64,000 bases of DNA from Leptospiraceae bacterium (GCA_016711485.1 JADJSX010000023.1:1505001-1569000); one strand, 5' to 3'; numbered from the stretch's first letter, positions 43,932 through 53,467 are shown. The notes: generated by a model not told the origin, from the sequence alone. Numbers and translations: made by a program.

Positions 43932-46900
43932 ATGAAATTTAAATCTATCTTACTTTACTTATTTACATCAATCACTCTTTCCCAATGTGTTGCATTAAAA
44001 TCTCTCTATGAAAACTTTACAAATGAAAATGGCGGAACGCCGAAGAATGTGGTTTTTTTAGGAGCACTTGCGGCGAGTCAAAGTAATTGTACGACTCCCT
44101 CGACAACTCCAAGTATTGGAAGTGGGACTTTTTCTAAAGCTCAAAATATATCCTTTTATTCTAGTTGTAAATTCTACAAAACATTCTATGAGGTGAATGG
44201 TCATAAGTCTTCTAATTCGATTGGCTCCAATTCGATCCAAGTTCCAAATGGAGATTTAAATCCTGGAGTGGTCTCGGTTGTAAAACTAAAGTATTGGTCT
44301 GAATGTTATCGTGACTCAGGAAAAACAGGTAAATGTTCCGAATCAGAAACTCCCAAAGAAGCGGAATATATTTTTGATACAGAAGCTCCAAATGTGGAAC
44401 TAATCTCTAGAAATATATACTATCTCAGTAATATCATTAATAACTCTCAAGCTACCGTCAAATTTAAAGTATCCCCTTCTGGAAGTGGTACGAATGATAA
44501 AGAATATAGTTTTGAAATCATTGGAGAAAATTCTACTGTATTGAATTCAGGAATCGCAAGTCCCAATACAATAATTACATTTCCTTTGTATGCCAATAGT
44601 TTGCATGTTGGAGAAAATAAATTGAAGTTGAATGTATATGATTCTCTGAAAAATAAATCGGAAACTTTAATTACCATTTTTCGCGATGATACTTTACCAA
44701 ACTTGATAACAAACCGATCGTCTGGGCTTTATGGAAGTAGTATTAATATTGAATTTGTAAGTGCTACTACTGAATCTTTTATAGGAAATATTTGTTATAC
44801 GACAGACGGCACAGAGCCAGAAATGTTTCCATTTGACCCAGAGACTTCTTTAACGAATGAAAGTATATGTAAAAATGGAACCATTTTTTCCAAAAAGATT
44901 TATATAGATAAAAATACTCCTCTAAAGTTTATAGCCAGAGAATTATCCGGAAATATGTCAGGAGTTAGAAGTCTCACCTATACAATTAATACGGATTTGC
45001 CTACAGTAACAATTTTACCAATAACAAATCCCTACATCAAAAGTAGTGCTTCTACTGTTTTAAAATTTTCTAGCAATCAATCTGGAAATTATCACGTACA
45101 AACGTCAGACGGGACAGGAGAAAACAAAGTAGATCCAAAAACTGGGGAAACTAAATTTTACTTTAATACAAAAAATATTTCTTCAGGAACTATTTTGGAA
45201 AATGAAGAAATTTCCATCCCCATAGACGGAATAAATATATACAATGGACAAAATTTAATCATGGTCTCCGTTACAGTAGAAAAGGATGTGGAAACTACAT
45301 CTGGATCAACTAAAGAAGATTTTACTGGTCTCGCACAGATAGATTTATTCGTAGATGATCTATTACCAATCTCTTCAATTCAACCTCCACAATCGGAAAC
45401 CTTCTATAATACAACCATCATTGCTCGAATTTTGTCTGAAGAAAATGTGAACACCTATTATTCAATCAATAACGGTGCAGAACAAATCTACAATCCTTCC
45501 CTTGGAATAAGTCTTTCCGAATCTTCTTCGGTAAAATATTACAGTATAGATAGAGCGGGTAATAAAGAACTTGCGAAAAGTATTAATTATAAAATCGATA
45601 CTGTTCCGCCTATTGTTACTATATCAGATGTAAAACCAGTTGATAAAAGAGTCTCCATTTCAATACCTTCTTTAAGTAAAGTGATTGAATTTGGAATTAA
45701 AAGCAATGAACATGGAAGATTTGAAATCTTAAAAGGGGGATGTGATGGAACAAAATTAATGACACATACCTTGGAAGGAGCTAAAGTTGTTCCTGAATTT
45801 TCTGCTGGAGATTTGGCAGAAGGTTATTCTTCTCTTAGTATTTGTGTTTATGATAAAGCAGGGAATTTAACTAAAAAAAGTTTATCAAATATCTTTAGAG
45901 ACGAAAAAGGAGACTTTGCAGAGGTGATTGAAGGAAATACAAATGAACCTTTCCAAGGTTTTAGGGCTTGGGAAATGCCAGGAGAAAAGCAAGAATCCGC
46001 AGAGGGGAATAATGTTCTTATCCTCACACAGGGAATTATATGGATGTTCGATATACGAAATGAAATTGATGTTCCTGATAATTGTAGACTAGAAGGAGAT
46101 CCGCTCTCAATGGTTTGTGATTATAAAAAAGGAACTGTCCCGCAAGAGTTACAAGCACAATTTACGGTTCCATCTGATATAAACGAAATTGCAATTGCGA
46201 ATAAAGCAAATTATTCTAAGATAATTTATCTGGCTTACCCTCTTGGGCTTCGTATTGAAGATAGAGCAAATACAATTACAAATACTTATCTAAAAGCACG
46301 TTTATCTCAACTCCAACTAAACGCCACTAAAGTGGACTGGGTTGGACTATCAGAAGGGACACTTGTGAATTTAGAATTAATTAACAAATTCAAAACGATC
46401 TCAGACAAACGAATCTTTATCGCCGCCCCATTCAAAGGAAGTATTTATAGAGATGCACTAGCCCAAGGAGTTTTAGGAGATGAAAATTGGGCTTTATTCA
46501 AAGACATAATTACAAAAAACGCACCGGAGATTACACAGTTATTAGAAAGTTCTGATTATAGTAAAACTAGGGCTCCACAACTTTTATCCTCTCTTCTCTT
46601 GGCAGAGGAAAAGAGTAAATCTTTTTTAATCCCAACTAATTATAAAAATTTAGGTATAGACTTAGTTGTATCCATCGACAGTCAAACTGCTGGAACTCCT
46701 TCTATTTTTGATCCAAATAATATCGCAGTAGTATCTGGTTCCCATTTTGAAATGGGAAATTCGCCTACAAAGGATTCGATTAGACTTGTGGTAAATAGTA
46801 TATTACAAAACGGGAAAATTCCTCCTGAGATTAATAATGATTTGGCGAAGAACCAAGTTCCTGTTAATTATATCAACGGAAAATGGGTTGCTCCGATCAA

Positions 46901-47801
46901 CGGTAATGGAGGGCAAGAAGGAACTTTTACTCTGGAGCCTAACGCTGGAAAAGTAGAAATGAAAATTCTTTACGACAACCCTGATTGGAAGGTCGATTCA
47001 ACTATTGTAGTCGATTCAAATACTTTTAAGAATGGGTTTATAGATACATCTGCTGATTTGAACATTCTAAAAAAAGATACAGGACTAACTATCACTGGAC
47101 CTGCAACTTTAGAAATAGTATTTGATATGGAGAAATTTAAAAAGACAAGTAATTTTACGAATCGAGCAGAAGATTTCAAAAGTTATCCATTGTATTTTTC
47201 TAAAAATCCATTTACTATTTTTGTTTTACAAACTTCTCAGCTTCCACCCACTATTTTCGGAAATGATACTGTAAATAGAAATACGCCTCTGAATATAGAT
47301 TATTTCAGAATTGGATTTGAAGATAAAGTAAGCTTCAGGATCAACACCAATCTTTCTTTTCATTGGAGTTCTAGAGATGTGAATTTTTACGGAGTTCGTT
47401 GGGGCGGAGGATGTGCTTTATTTGTTTGTTGGGGACCAGGAGAAATCGGTGTTTATCAAACTATTGATAGAACAATGGATATGAATGGTCACTTGAACTT
47501 TGCCTATATAAAAGGACTTCCTGAATTAAATGCAAGTTTTAGCATAAATTCATGGGGCATGTTAATTGATCTCCTAGACTTTGGATTATGGTCACATAAA
47601 ATCAGTGAAACAGATAAGATCGTCAAGTATAAGATCAGTAATAAATTAACAGATAGTTGTCTAGTTGATATACCGGCATTAATTACTCTTTGTAATGGTC
47701 ACCAAAGTATACTGTTTTTCAATTTTTTTCATACGATTGACTTGCCACAACCTGAATTCACTCTCCCCATCCTAGACAAAAACGGCGAGCCGGTGAAGTG
47801 A
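43932..47801 (+). CDS. giant lipoprotein with chitobiase-like domains and a lipase-like alpha/beta hydrolase region
   Basis: A 1289-residue lipoprotein (lipobox TLSQCVAL). The first half carries repeated beta domains resembling chitobiase/hexosaminidase C-terminal modules (ICYTTDGTEPE, PLKFIARELSGNMSG, SSSVKYYSIDRAGNKELA). From about residue 680 a domain with alpha/beta hydrolase features appears: VLILTQGI, then VDWVGLSEGTLVNLELI as a possible Ser elbow and SGSHFEM as a possible catalytic His. The C-terminal 250 residues are beta-rich and unknown. The ATG 43932, with GAGGAA eight bases upstream, is preferred over 43908. It overlaps the region upstream of the 7TM gene. It may be a surface esterase or phospholipase-like enzyme; this is tentative. 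Confidence 0.6.
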   Translation: MKFKSILLYLFTSITLSQCVALKSLYENFTNENGGTPKNVVFLGALAASQSNCTTPSTTPSIGSGTFSKAQNISFYSSCKFYKTFYEVNGHKSSNSIGSNSIQVPNGDLNPGVVSVVKLKYWSECYRDSGKTGKCSESETPKEAEYIFDTEAPNVELISRNIYYLSNIINNSQATVKFKVSPSGSGTNDKEYSFEIIGENSTVLNSGIASPNTIITFPLYANSLHVGENKLKLNVYDSLKNKSETLITIFRDDTLPNLITNRSSGLYGSSINIEFVSATTESFIGNICYTTDGTEPEMFPFDPETSLTNESICKNGTIFSKKIYIDKNTPLKFIARELSGNMSGVRSLTYTINTDLPTVTILPITNPYIKSSASTVLKFSSNQSGNYHVQTSDGTGENKVDPKTGETKFYFNTKNISSGTILENEEISIPIDGINIYNGQNLIMVSVTVEKDVETTSGSTKEDFTGLAQIDLFVDDLLPISSIQPPQSETFYNTTIIARILSEENVNTYYSINNGAEQIYNPSLGISLSESSSVKYYSIDRAGNKELAKSINYKIDTVPPIVTISDVKPVDKRVSISIPSLSKVIEFGIKSNEHGRFEILKGGCDGTKLMTHTLEGAKVVPEFSAGDLAEGYSSLSICVYDKAGNLTKKSLSNIFRDEKGDFAEVIEGNTNEPFQGFRAWEMPGEKQESAEGNNVLILTQGIIWMFDIRNEIDVPDNCRLEGDPLSMVCDYKKGTVPQELQAQFTVPSDINEIAIANKANYSKIIYLAYPLGLRIEDRANTITNTYLKARLSQLQLNATKVDWVGLSEGTLVNLELINKFKTISDKRIFIAAPFKGSIYRDALAQGVLGDENWALFKDIITKNAPEITQLLESSDYSKTRAPQLLSSLLLAEEKSKSFLIPTNYKNLGIDLVVSIDSQTAGTPSIFDPNNIAVVSGSHFEMGNSPTKDSIRLVVNSILQNGKIPPEINNDLAKNQVPVNYINGKWVAPINGNGGQEGTFTLEPNAGKVEMKILYDNPDWKVDSTIVVDSNTFKNGFIDTSADLNILKKDTGLTITGPATLEIVFDMEKFKKTSNFTNRAEDFKSYPLYFSKNPFTIFVLQTSQLPPTIFGNDTVNRNTPLNIDYFRIGFEDKVSFRINTNLSFHWSSRDVNFYGVRWGGGCALFVCWGPGEIGVYQTIDRTMDMNGHLNFAYIKGLPELNASFSINSWGMLIDLLDFGLWSHKISETDKIVKYKISNKLTDSCLVDIPALITLCNGHQSILFFNFFHTIDLPQPEFTLPILDKNGEPVK

Positions 47802-47809
47802 GGCTAATG

Positions 47810-49210
47810 ATGAATATACACTATCTTCCTTTTATCGCAAGTATTATTTTTTTATCAGCGGCAGTTTTAGCACTTTATAGTCCTGGGAGGATACATGGTG
47901 TTTTCCTCGGACTTGTAGGACTATTTGCTTCCTGTTGGATTTTTTTTATGGGTTTGGAATACTACTTGTATTCCATTAACAGTCGAAATTTAACTTTGAT
48001 AAAAACTTCTTCTTTTTTTGTAGGAATGTTTAGTCATTTGTTTGTTCCTGCCGTTACACTTCTAGCTTGGAAATTTCCACCAATAACTATGATGAGTAAT
48101 AGAGTTATATTTTTATTTACTGCATTTTGTATTTTTATGGGGAGTTTGTCTTGGTGGGGAATTGATATGTATTTTGATGGACTTGCCATTCAAAGAAGGC
48201 AGCATCCAAATATCATGTTGGTTCAAGGAATTTGGTTTGTAATAGGAACTTCCTATGGGCTAATCCATCTATACCGTAAAAGTTTATTTCAAGTGCTAAG
48301 TAAAATTCGCGAAGCACAAATTCGAACTATTACTTTATCGTTAGCCTCTGCTTTTATAGTGGGAGCATTATTTACCCATTTCTTTTCTATTTTTTACAAC
48401 AACCACCATGTTCTTCATGTAAATGTAATTGTAATTTCTGGATTTATAACTTCGATTGCTTACCTAACTCCTATTGGTATAAACCTATTTACCTCTAAAT
48501 TCACTTTCTTAAAATATGACCAAGACACTTTGGCATTAGTAAATAGAATTTTAGAATCTCAGGAAAAAAATATTCCTAAATTAATACAAACATTACGTGA
48601 AGAAGGGTATGATATAAGTATACTTGATTCAGGTAAATATAATTTAACAAGAGATATTATATTCTTAGAAGACTATGATTATAAACCAGAAACGGAGGAA
48701 TATAAAATACTATCCTTATTTGATGCTGAAGCTATTCTAAAGCTAGAAAAATATCTTATTTGTATTCACAGTGGTGCAAAATCAATATTTCAAACCAAAG
48801 GAGCTTTTATTTCAGAGGATAACCTAACTTACCCTTCACGAAATAAAAATGGATTCTTTGAATTTTCAAAAGGAGACTTCGGTATTTTTAAAGATAACTA
48901 TTTTCAGTATTTAATTGATCTTTGTGCAGGAAGGATAATGGGGAACTACTATCACATACAATGGTCAAACGTATACGTTAACTCCGGATATGCCAAAATT
49001 CATCAGATATTCATTGATGAAAATAGAATATTTAAAAACAAAGACGGCATCTCACTAATGAGTTTCCATGAATATTGTAAATTCCATAAAATTAATTTGA
49101 TTAGTGACTATAAAATCTTACGATTTGAAAACAAGAAAAAAGCTCAGTTTGCCATATGCCTCTACTTAAGAGATGTATTCGATTTAAAACACCCTATTAC
49201 AAGCGGTTAA
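47810..49210 (+). CDS. 7TM membrane protein with a novel C-terminal domain
   Basis: A 466-residue protein. Seven to eight hydrophobic segments cover residues about 5-230, in the style of the N-terminal 7TM sensor region of some histidine kinases. The cytosolic part has a central region (TLALVNRILESQEKNIPKLIQTLREEGYDISI) and a C-terminal domain (YPSRNKNGFFEFSKGDFGI to YLRDVFDLKHP) that also exists alone at 39101. No kinase, cyclase or GGDEF motif is present. ATG 47810 has GAGG six bases upstream; 47807 is possible. The 49215 cyclase gene begins 4 bases after its stop, so the two likely act together. Confidence 0.7.
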   Translation: MNIHYLPFIASIIFLSAAVLALYSPGRIHGVFLGLVGLFASCWIFFMGLEYYLYSINSRNLTLIKTSSFFVGMFSHLFVPAVTLLAWKFPPITMMSNRVIFLFTAFCIFMGSLSWWGIDMYFDGLAIQRRQHPNIMLVQGIWFVIGTSYGLIHLYRKSLFQVLSKIREAQIRTITLSLASAFIVGALFTHFFSIFYNNHHVLHVNVIVISGFITSIAYLTPIGINLFTSKFTFLKYDQDTLALVNRILESQEKNIPKLIQTLREEGYDISILDSGKYNLTRDIIFLEDYDYKPETEEYKILSLFDAEAILKLEKYLICIHSGAKSIFQTKGAFISEDNLTYPSRNKNGFFEFSKGDFGIFKDNYFQYLIDLCAGRIMGNYYHIQWSNVYVNSGYAKIHQIFIDENRIFKNKDGISLMSFHEYCKFHKINLISDYKILRFENKKKAQFAICLYLRDVFDLKHPITSG

Positions 49211-49214
49211 TAAA

Positions 49215-51305
49215 ATGAAATTTCAATCTATAGTATTAATTATTTTGACCTTGCTATTTTCTTTTTGCAATAAACAAACTTCGGTTGCAGAAAATGGAAA
49301 CTTTTCTTTGGAAAAATGGATTTTAAACTCAGCGAGTAATTCTGAATTGAACGAAATTATTCGATTGGATGGAGAGTGGGAGTTTTATTGGAAAAAGTTT
49401 TTACTTAAGGAAGAAGATTTTATTAAAGAAAAGCCAACTTTTGTTAACGTTCCATCTACTTGGAATGAATATAATTCAGAAACTAAGGAATTTGGAGGTG
49501 AAGGTTATGGAACATTTCGTTTACATTTATCGCATGTCCCGATTGGAAAAATTTTAGCATTTAAAGTAGATGATTATGCGACTGCATTTTCATTGTTCAT
49601 TAATGGAAATTTAATTGCGAAAGATGGAAAGGTGGGAAATTCACATGAATCAATGAAACCAAGAACTAGACCAGATGTATATTATTTTTACACTACCTCA
49701 GACAAATTAGATATCGTGATTCATGTTTCTAACTTTTACAATGCAAAGGGAGGATTTTGGCATTCCTTAAAACTAGGAACAAAGGAACAAATAGAAAAAG
49801 AGTGGGAATTAAAACTTGTTCTCGAATTTTTTTTGATAGGAAGCCTTTTTATAATGGGGCTGTATTCGATAACTTTATATTCAATGATCAAAAAAAATTC
49901 GTCTTCTTTATTTTTTGGAATATTTTGTATGCTTGCCCTACTTCGCCAATTAGTATCTGGCAACAAATATTTACTCCATATATTTCCAGATACCCCTTGG
50001 GAATTTTATATGACTTTAGAATACATTACAATGTTTATGGGAGTTCCAATATTCACAAGTTATGCAAGTTCTCTTTTTAGAAAAGATTACAATCGATTAG
50101 CCGTAAAACTATTCTATGCAATCTCATTAGGATTTAGTTTAATTTCTATTTTCACTAAATCAAATGTTTACACTCAAATTCCAGATTATTTTCAAGTTGT
50201 CATTGGAATTAGTGTAGTTTATAATTTGTTTGCTTTATTCAAAGCCATTTATTATAAAAGGGAAGGGGCAAAGACATTTTTTATTGCTTCATTCATTTTT
50301 TCCGTAGCTGTAGTTAATGATATTATCTATGCTCGTGAAATTACTTCAACTGGATATATTCTTTCTATTGGATTCTTCTTATTTATTTTCTTACAATCTT
50401 TCCTATTATCAAAACGTTTTTCTATATCCTTTCAAGAAGTAGATAACTTATCGAAAGAATTATCAATGTTAAACGATAATTTGGAAAGGAAAATAGAGGA
50501 AAGAACTTCTCAATTAAAATCCTTGTCAGAAAAAATATCTAGGTATATTCCTTCTCAAGTTTACCAATCAATATTTTCAGGAACAAAGGAAGTCAAAATA
50601 GAAACTCATAGAAAAGTTTTAACGGTATTCTTTTCTGATATAAAAGGATTTTCAGAGATCACAGATACAATTGAACCAGAAAAACTTTCCTTTATCTTAA
50701 ATGACTATTTGAATGAGATGTCAATCATTGCCTTACGATTTGGTGGAACCATTGATAAATTTATTGGGGATGCAGTCATGATATTTTTTGGAGACCCAGA
50801 GAGTAAGGGAGAAAAAGAAGATGCCATTGCCTGTGTAAGTATGGCAATTGCAATGCGCGAACGTATGAAATTTCTTCAAACTAAATGGACAGATTTAGGA
50901 ATAGCAAAACCATTTCAAATTAGAGTTGGGGTTAATACTGGTTATTGTACAGTTGGAAATTTCGGTTCAGAGGAAAGATTAAGTTATACGATAGTCGGAA
51001 ATCAAGTCAACTTAGCCAGTAGACTGGAATCAAACTCAGAGCCAGATCAAATTTTAATTTCTCATGAAACCTATTCCTTAATTAAAGAAGTGATTCACTG
51101 CGAACACCAAGGTGAAATAAAAGTAAAAGGAATTGCACATCCCGTTGTCACTTATAAAGTAAAAGATTTTTTTGAAAAGTCAAGTGATCCTAAAGAGGAA
51201 TTATTTGAGCATATTGAAGGTTTAAAATTACAAATAGACTTTAAAAAAATAGATAAAGCAAAAGCGGGAGAGTTTTTAAATAACATTATTGGTCGATTGG
51301 AATAA
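49215..51305 (+). CDS. membrane class III nucleotide cyclase with sugar-binding-like sensor domain
   Basis: A 696-residue protein. The N-terminus is lipoprotein-like (LLFSFCNKQ). A glycosidase-2-N-like sandwich (LDGEWEFYWKK, VNVPSTWNEY, GTFRLHLSHV) resembles those of the kinases at 6676 and 8672. Seven membrane helices follow (about 200-400), a coiled coil (NDNLERKIEERTSQLKSL) and a cyclase domain with metal Asp475 in FFSDIKGF and Asp519 in FIGDAVMIFF, plus GVNTGYCTVGNFGS. It closes the operon that begins at 43502. Expected role: make a cyclic nucleotide in response to an envelope or carbohydrate signal. Confidence 0.85.
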   Translation: MKFQSIVLIILTLLFSFCNKQTSVAENGNFSLEKWILNSASNSELNEIIRLDGEWEFYWKKFLLKEEDFIKEKPTFVNVPSTWNEYNSETKEFGGEGYGTFRLHLSHVPIGKILAFKVDDYATAFSLFINGNLIAKDGKVGNSHESMKPRTRPDVYYFYTTSDKLDIVIHVSNFYNAKGGFWHSLKLGTKEQIEKEWELKLVLEFFLIGSLFIMGLYSITLYSMIKKNSSSLFFGIFCMLALLRQLVSGNKYLLHIFPDTPWEFYMTLEYITMFMGVPIFTSYASSLFRKDYNRLAVKLFYAISLGFSLISIFTKSNVYTQIPDYFQVVIGISVVYNLFALFKAIYYKREGAKTFFIASFIFSVAVVNDIIYAREITSTGYILSIGFFLFIFLQSFLLSKRFSISFQEVDNLSKELSMLNDNLERKIEERTSQLKSLSEKISRYIPSQVYQSIFSGTKEVKIETHRKVLTVFFSDIKGFSEITDTIEPEKLSFILNDYLNEMSIIALRFGGTIDKFIGDAVMIFFGDPESKGEKEDAIACVSMAIAMRERMKFLQTKWTDLGIAKPFQIRVGVNTGYCTVGNFGSEERLSYTIVGNQVNLASRLESNSEPDQILISHETYSLIKEVIHCEHQGEIKVKGIAHPVVTYKVKDFFEKSSDPKEELFEHIEGLKLQIDFKKIDKAKAGEFLNNIIGRLE

Positions 51306-51402
51306 AGTATCTCTGATCCAACCACGTAATTTCCCCAAAAAAACAAATCTTCTCAATCTATATTTCCTTGACAAATCCCAAAATTAATACCACGCTCAAA
51401 GT

Positions 51403-51825
51403 ATGAAGAAAAAATACAAACTCACATCGATTGACACAAAAGAACAAGCGATAAAGGAAGCATATAGATATTTACAAAATGCAAAAGACACACTCGCAAA
51501 AATTCCAATAGAGGATGGGATTTATATGGATTCTAAGTATGTGCGGGAAGCATCGGGTATTGCATATTTGGCGCCACTTCTTGCGATTGACGGCTATTTA
51601 ATCGGAAAAGGTGTTCCTAAAAGTAAACTCCCAAAATCGACCGAGCATTACTGGGAAGTCATTCCCAAAATTCCTTACAATGCCAAACTAAGAAATAAAT
51701 TTACTTCCGTCTATGAAAACCTACATCTATTTGGCTATTACCGCGGAGGCGTAAATGTTGAGATGATTAAAGATGGAATAAAACATGCGAAGGAAATTGT
51801 AGATATGTTTAAGGATGCGGCTTAA
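51403..51825 (+). CDS. DUF5618/HEPN-like protein
   Basis: A 140-residue helical protein resembling DUF5618, in the HEPN-like superfamily: AIKEAYRYLQNAKDTLAKIPIEDGIYMDSKYVREASGIAYLAPLLAIDGYL and a C-terminal helix, GIKHAKEIVDMF. No RxxxxH RNase motif is evident, and no nucleotidyltransferase partner lies next to it. It has no signal peptide. Role unknown; proteins of this type are found as accessory genes in spirochaetes and Bacteroidota. Confidence 0.65.
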   Translation: MKKKYKLTSIDTKEQAIKEAYRYLQNAKDTLAKIPIEDGIYMDSKYVREASGIAYLAPLLAIDGYLIGKGVPKSKLPKSTEHYWEVIPKIPYNAKLRNKFTSVYENLHLFGYYRGGVNVEMIKDGIKHAKEIVDMFKDAA

Positions 51826-51904
51826 CAAATATAAAAGTTGGCAAATCATCATTATCCTTTTTTATTCTGTCAAGAAGGTAAATGGATTTCAATTTACTAA
51901 AACT

Positions 51905-52807
51905 TTATTTTATCGTTGCTAGAAATGAATCCAATTCTTTTTTGTATACTTTAAAATTAACATCTATTGACTTTGTATGTTTAGCATTCCAATCAGTGAG
52001 GAAAAGATTTTTATTGGGAATTAGAATATTATTAAAAATATCCTCAGAATGATGTGGGTATGTTTCAATATCTTGTTTAGAATGAACTAAAAAAATAGGT
52101 GTTTCTGTTTTATTCGCATACTTCTCTGGCGAAACCTCTTCCACAGAAAAATTTGCTCTTTGTTCTGCAAACCAGAAAACAACAGGAGTAAATACTAATG
52201 CAAGTTTTGTATAATCTTTTTCAGTCCTTTCCACTATCGCAGACTTTAAATCTTTGTATGGCGAATCAGCTAGAACAAACCAGAACTTTGTTTTAAAACT
52301 AGCCGCTAGAATTGAAATGGATGCACCATACGATTCTCCAACTAATCCAATTCTATTTATAGGAATACTCATATTATCCACAATCCATTTTGCCACATTT
52401 ACTAAATCGTGTTTTTCGTAGTATCCATAAGTCCCATATAATCCGCCGCTTTTTCCGTGATACCTAGCATCAATCAAAAACAAAGCACAGTTTTTGTCTT
52501 GAAATAGTCTAGTATATTTTAACATGCCGTAACGATTTCCTGCATGACCATGTGAAAAGATAATCGCACATTGTCTCCGTTCTTTATGAAACATCCAACC
52601 TGAAATTGTTATTTCTCCAGATTGAAATTGTATTTCTTCCGGTTCGGCTAATCCATATTCTGCGATACTATTTATTTTCAACCGATCTTTTTCTTGTTCG
52701 AGAGTTCGAGTATTAAAATGGATAATCAAACTAGATAGAAAAAATCCAACTCCAAAATAAAGTGTAGTTAGTAATAAAGAAATAATCGATAGTAATTTAA
52801 GCTTCAT
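51905..52807 (-). CDS. membrane-anchored alpha/beta hydrolase
   Basis: A 300-residue hydrolase of the BAAT/BD-FAE-like class. An N-terminal hydrophobic segment (residues 4-29) anchors or exports it. Motifs are IFSHGHAGNRYGM (oxyanion loop), LFLIDARYHGKSGG, the Ser elbow GLVGESYGASISI, Asp in FLVHSKQDIETYP and a late His in WNAKHTKS. All triad residues appear present. Substrate unknown; related proteins are esterases or peptidases of the envelope. Confidence 0.8.
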   Translation of the reverse strand: MKLKLLSIISLLLTTLYFGVGFFLSSLIIHFNTRTLEQEKDRLKINSIAEYGLAEPEEIQFQSGEITISGWMFHKERRQCAIIFSHGHAGNRYGMLKYTRLFQDKNCALFLIDARYHGKSGGLYGTYGYYEKHDLVNVAKWIVDNMSIPINRIGLVGESYGASISILAASFKTKFWFVLADSPYKDLKSAIVERTEKDYTKLALVFTPVVFWFAEQRANFSVEEVSPEKYANKTETPIFLVHSKQDIETYPHHSEDIFNNILIPNKNLFLTDWNAKHTKSIDVNFKVYKKELDSFLATIK

Positions 52808-53172
52808 GTTAATATGATATTAAATCTTACTCGATCTGTCAAATTTTAATATATTTAAGAAATTGTGTTAGATTAAAATAATTAAGCGAATTTAAAAACA
52901 AATCGAAATAAAAAAATGAATATCCTCTGAGTAGGGGATAACTAATAAAAAAAAATCATTCCATTCCAAGTAAAATATTTTTTATGCTTCTGAATAATTC
53001 ATAGTATACAACATAAACCCTAATACAACAACGTAAGAAATAAATCAAGCAAGTCTCAGTGCACTGTTAAAACTACCGCCATAGGAAATTCATAAATTCC
53101 GAAAACTCCAATTACAATGTAGGTAAACAAAGAGATTCCTCACAAAACTTTAAATTTGAAGAAGACTCAGGG
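52808..53172. other. intergenic region with hairpin copy E
   Basis: AT-rich and apparently non-coding. Hairpin copy E is TATCCTC (52921-52927) pairing with GGGGATA (52934-52940). Nothing else could be assigned. An open frame without a start codon enters from about 53070 and runs into the remnant described next. Confidence 0.45.
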
Positions 53173-53457
53173 ATAACAACAATTACCCTTTTCCTATTAT
53201 CCATTCTACATTGCCAAGCCTACGGTCAATCTACAACGAATGACACCGCGATAATCCTCGGAGAAGTATTCGAGGTCAAAGATAATTTGGTAGACTTAAA
53301 GTGTTTTGAAAATCTTACCAGGTTGGGCGACACTTTTTACATTTTTCCATACCAAAATCCTCCGCGCAGGGGATTTATAGGAATTACTACAGTTTTATTG
53401 CTTGCATTTTATGAAATAGGCAATTTAATGACTTGGAAATTAGAATGGAAGCTTTAG
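53173..53457 (+). pseudogene. possible remnant of a small lipoprotein gene
   Basis: An open frame with no ATG/GTG/TTG start where one would be expected. It reads ITTITLFLLSILHCQAYG, like a lipoprotein signal with Cys, then AIILGEVFEVKDNLVDLKC, and ends through the repeated unit at 53347-53450 as far as TAG 53455-53457. The frame opens well before 53173 but without a start. Either the start was lost or it is fortuitous. Low confidence. Confidence 0.3.
53347..53450 (+). repeat. direct repeat unit carrying hairpin copy F
   Basis: Partner of 43308-43415, differing by scattered substitutions and a one-base indel. The hairpin is AAATCCTC (53355-53362) with GGGGATTT (53369-53376). It ends 18 bases before the start of the 1053-residue lipoprotein gene. 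Confidence 0.65.
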
Positions 53458-53467
53458 AGGAGAAAGG

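Noticed and set aside
32487..53376. The ATCCTC hairpins as a CRISPR array
   Set aside because: Copies are thousands of bases apart with no regular spacers and no cas genes.
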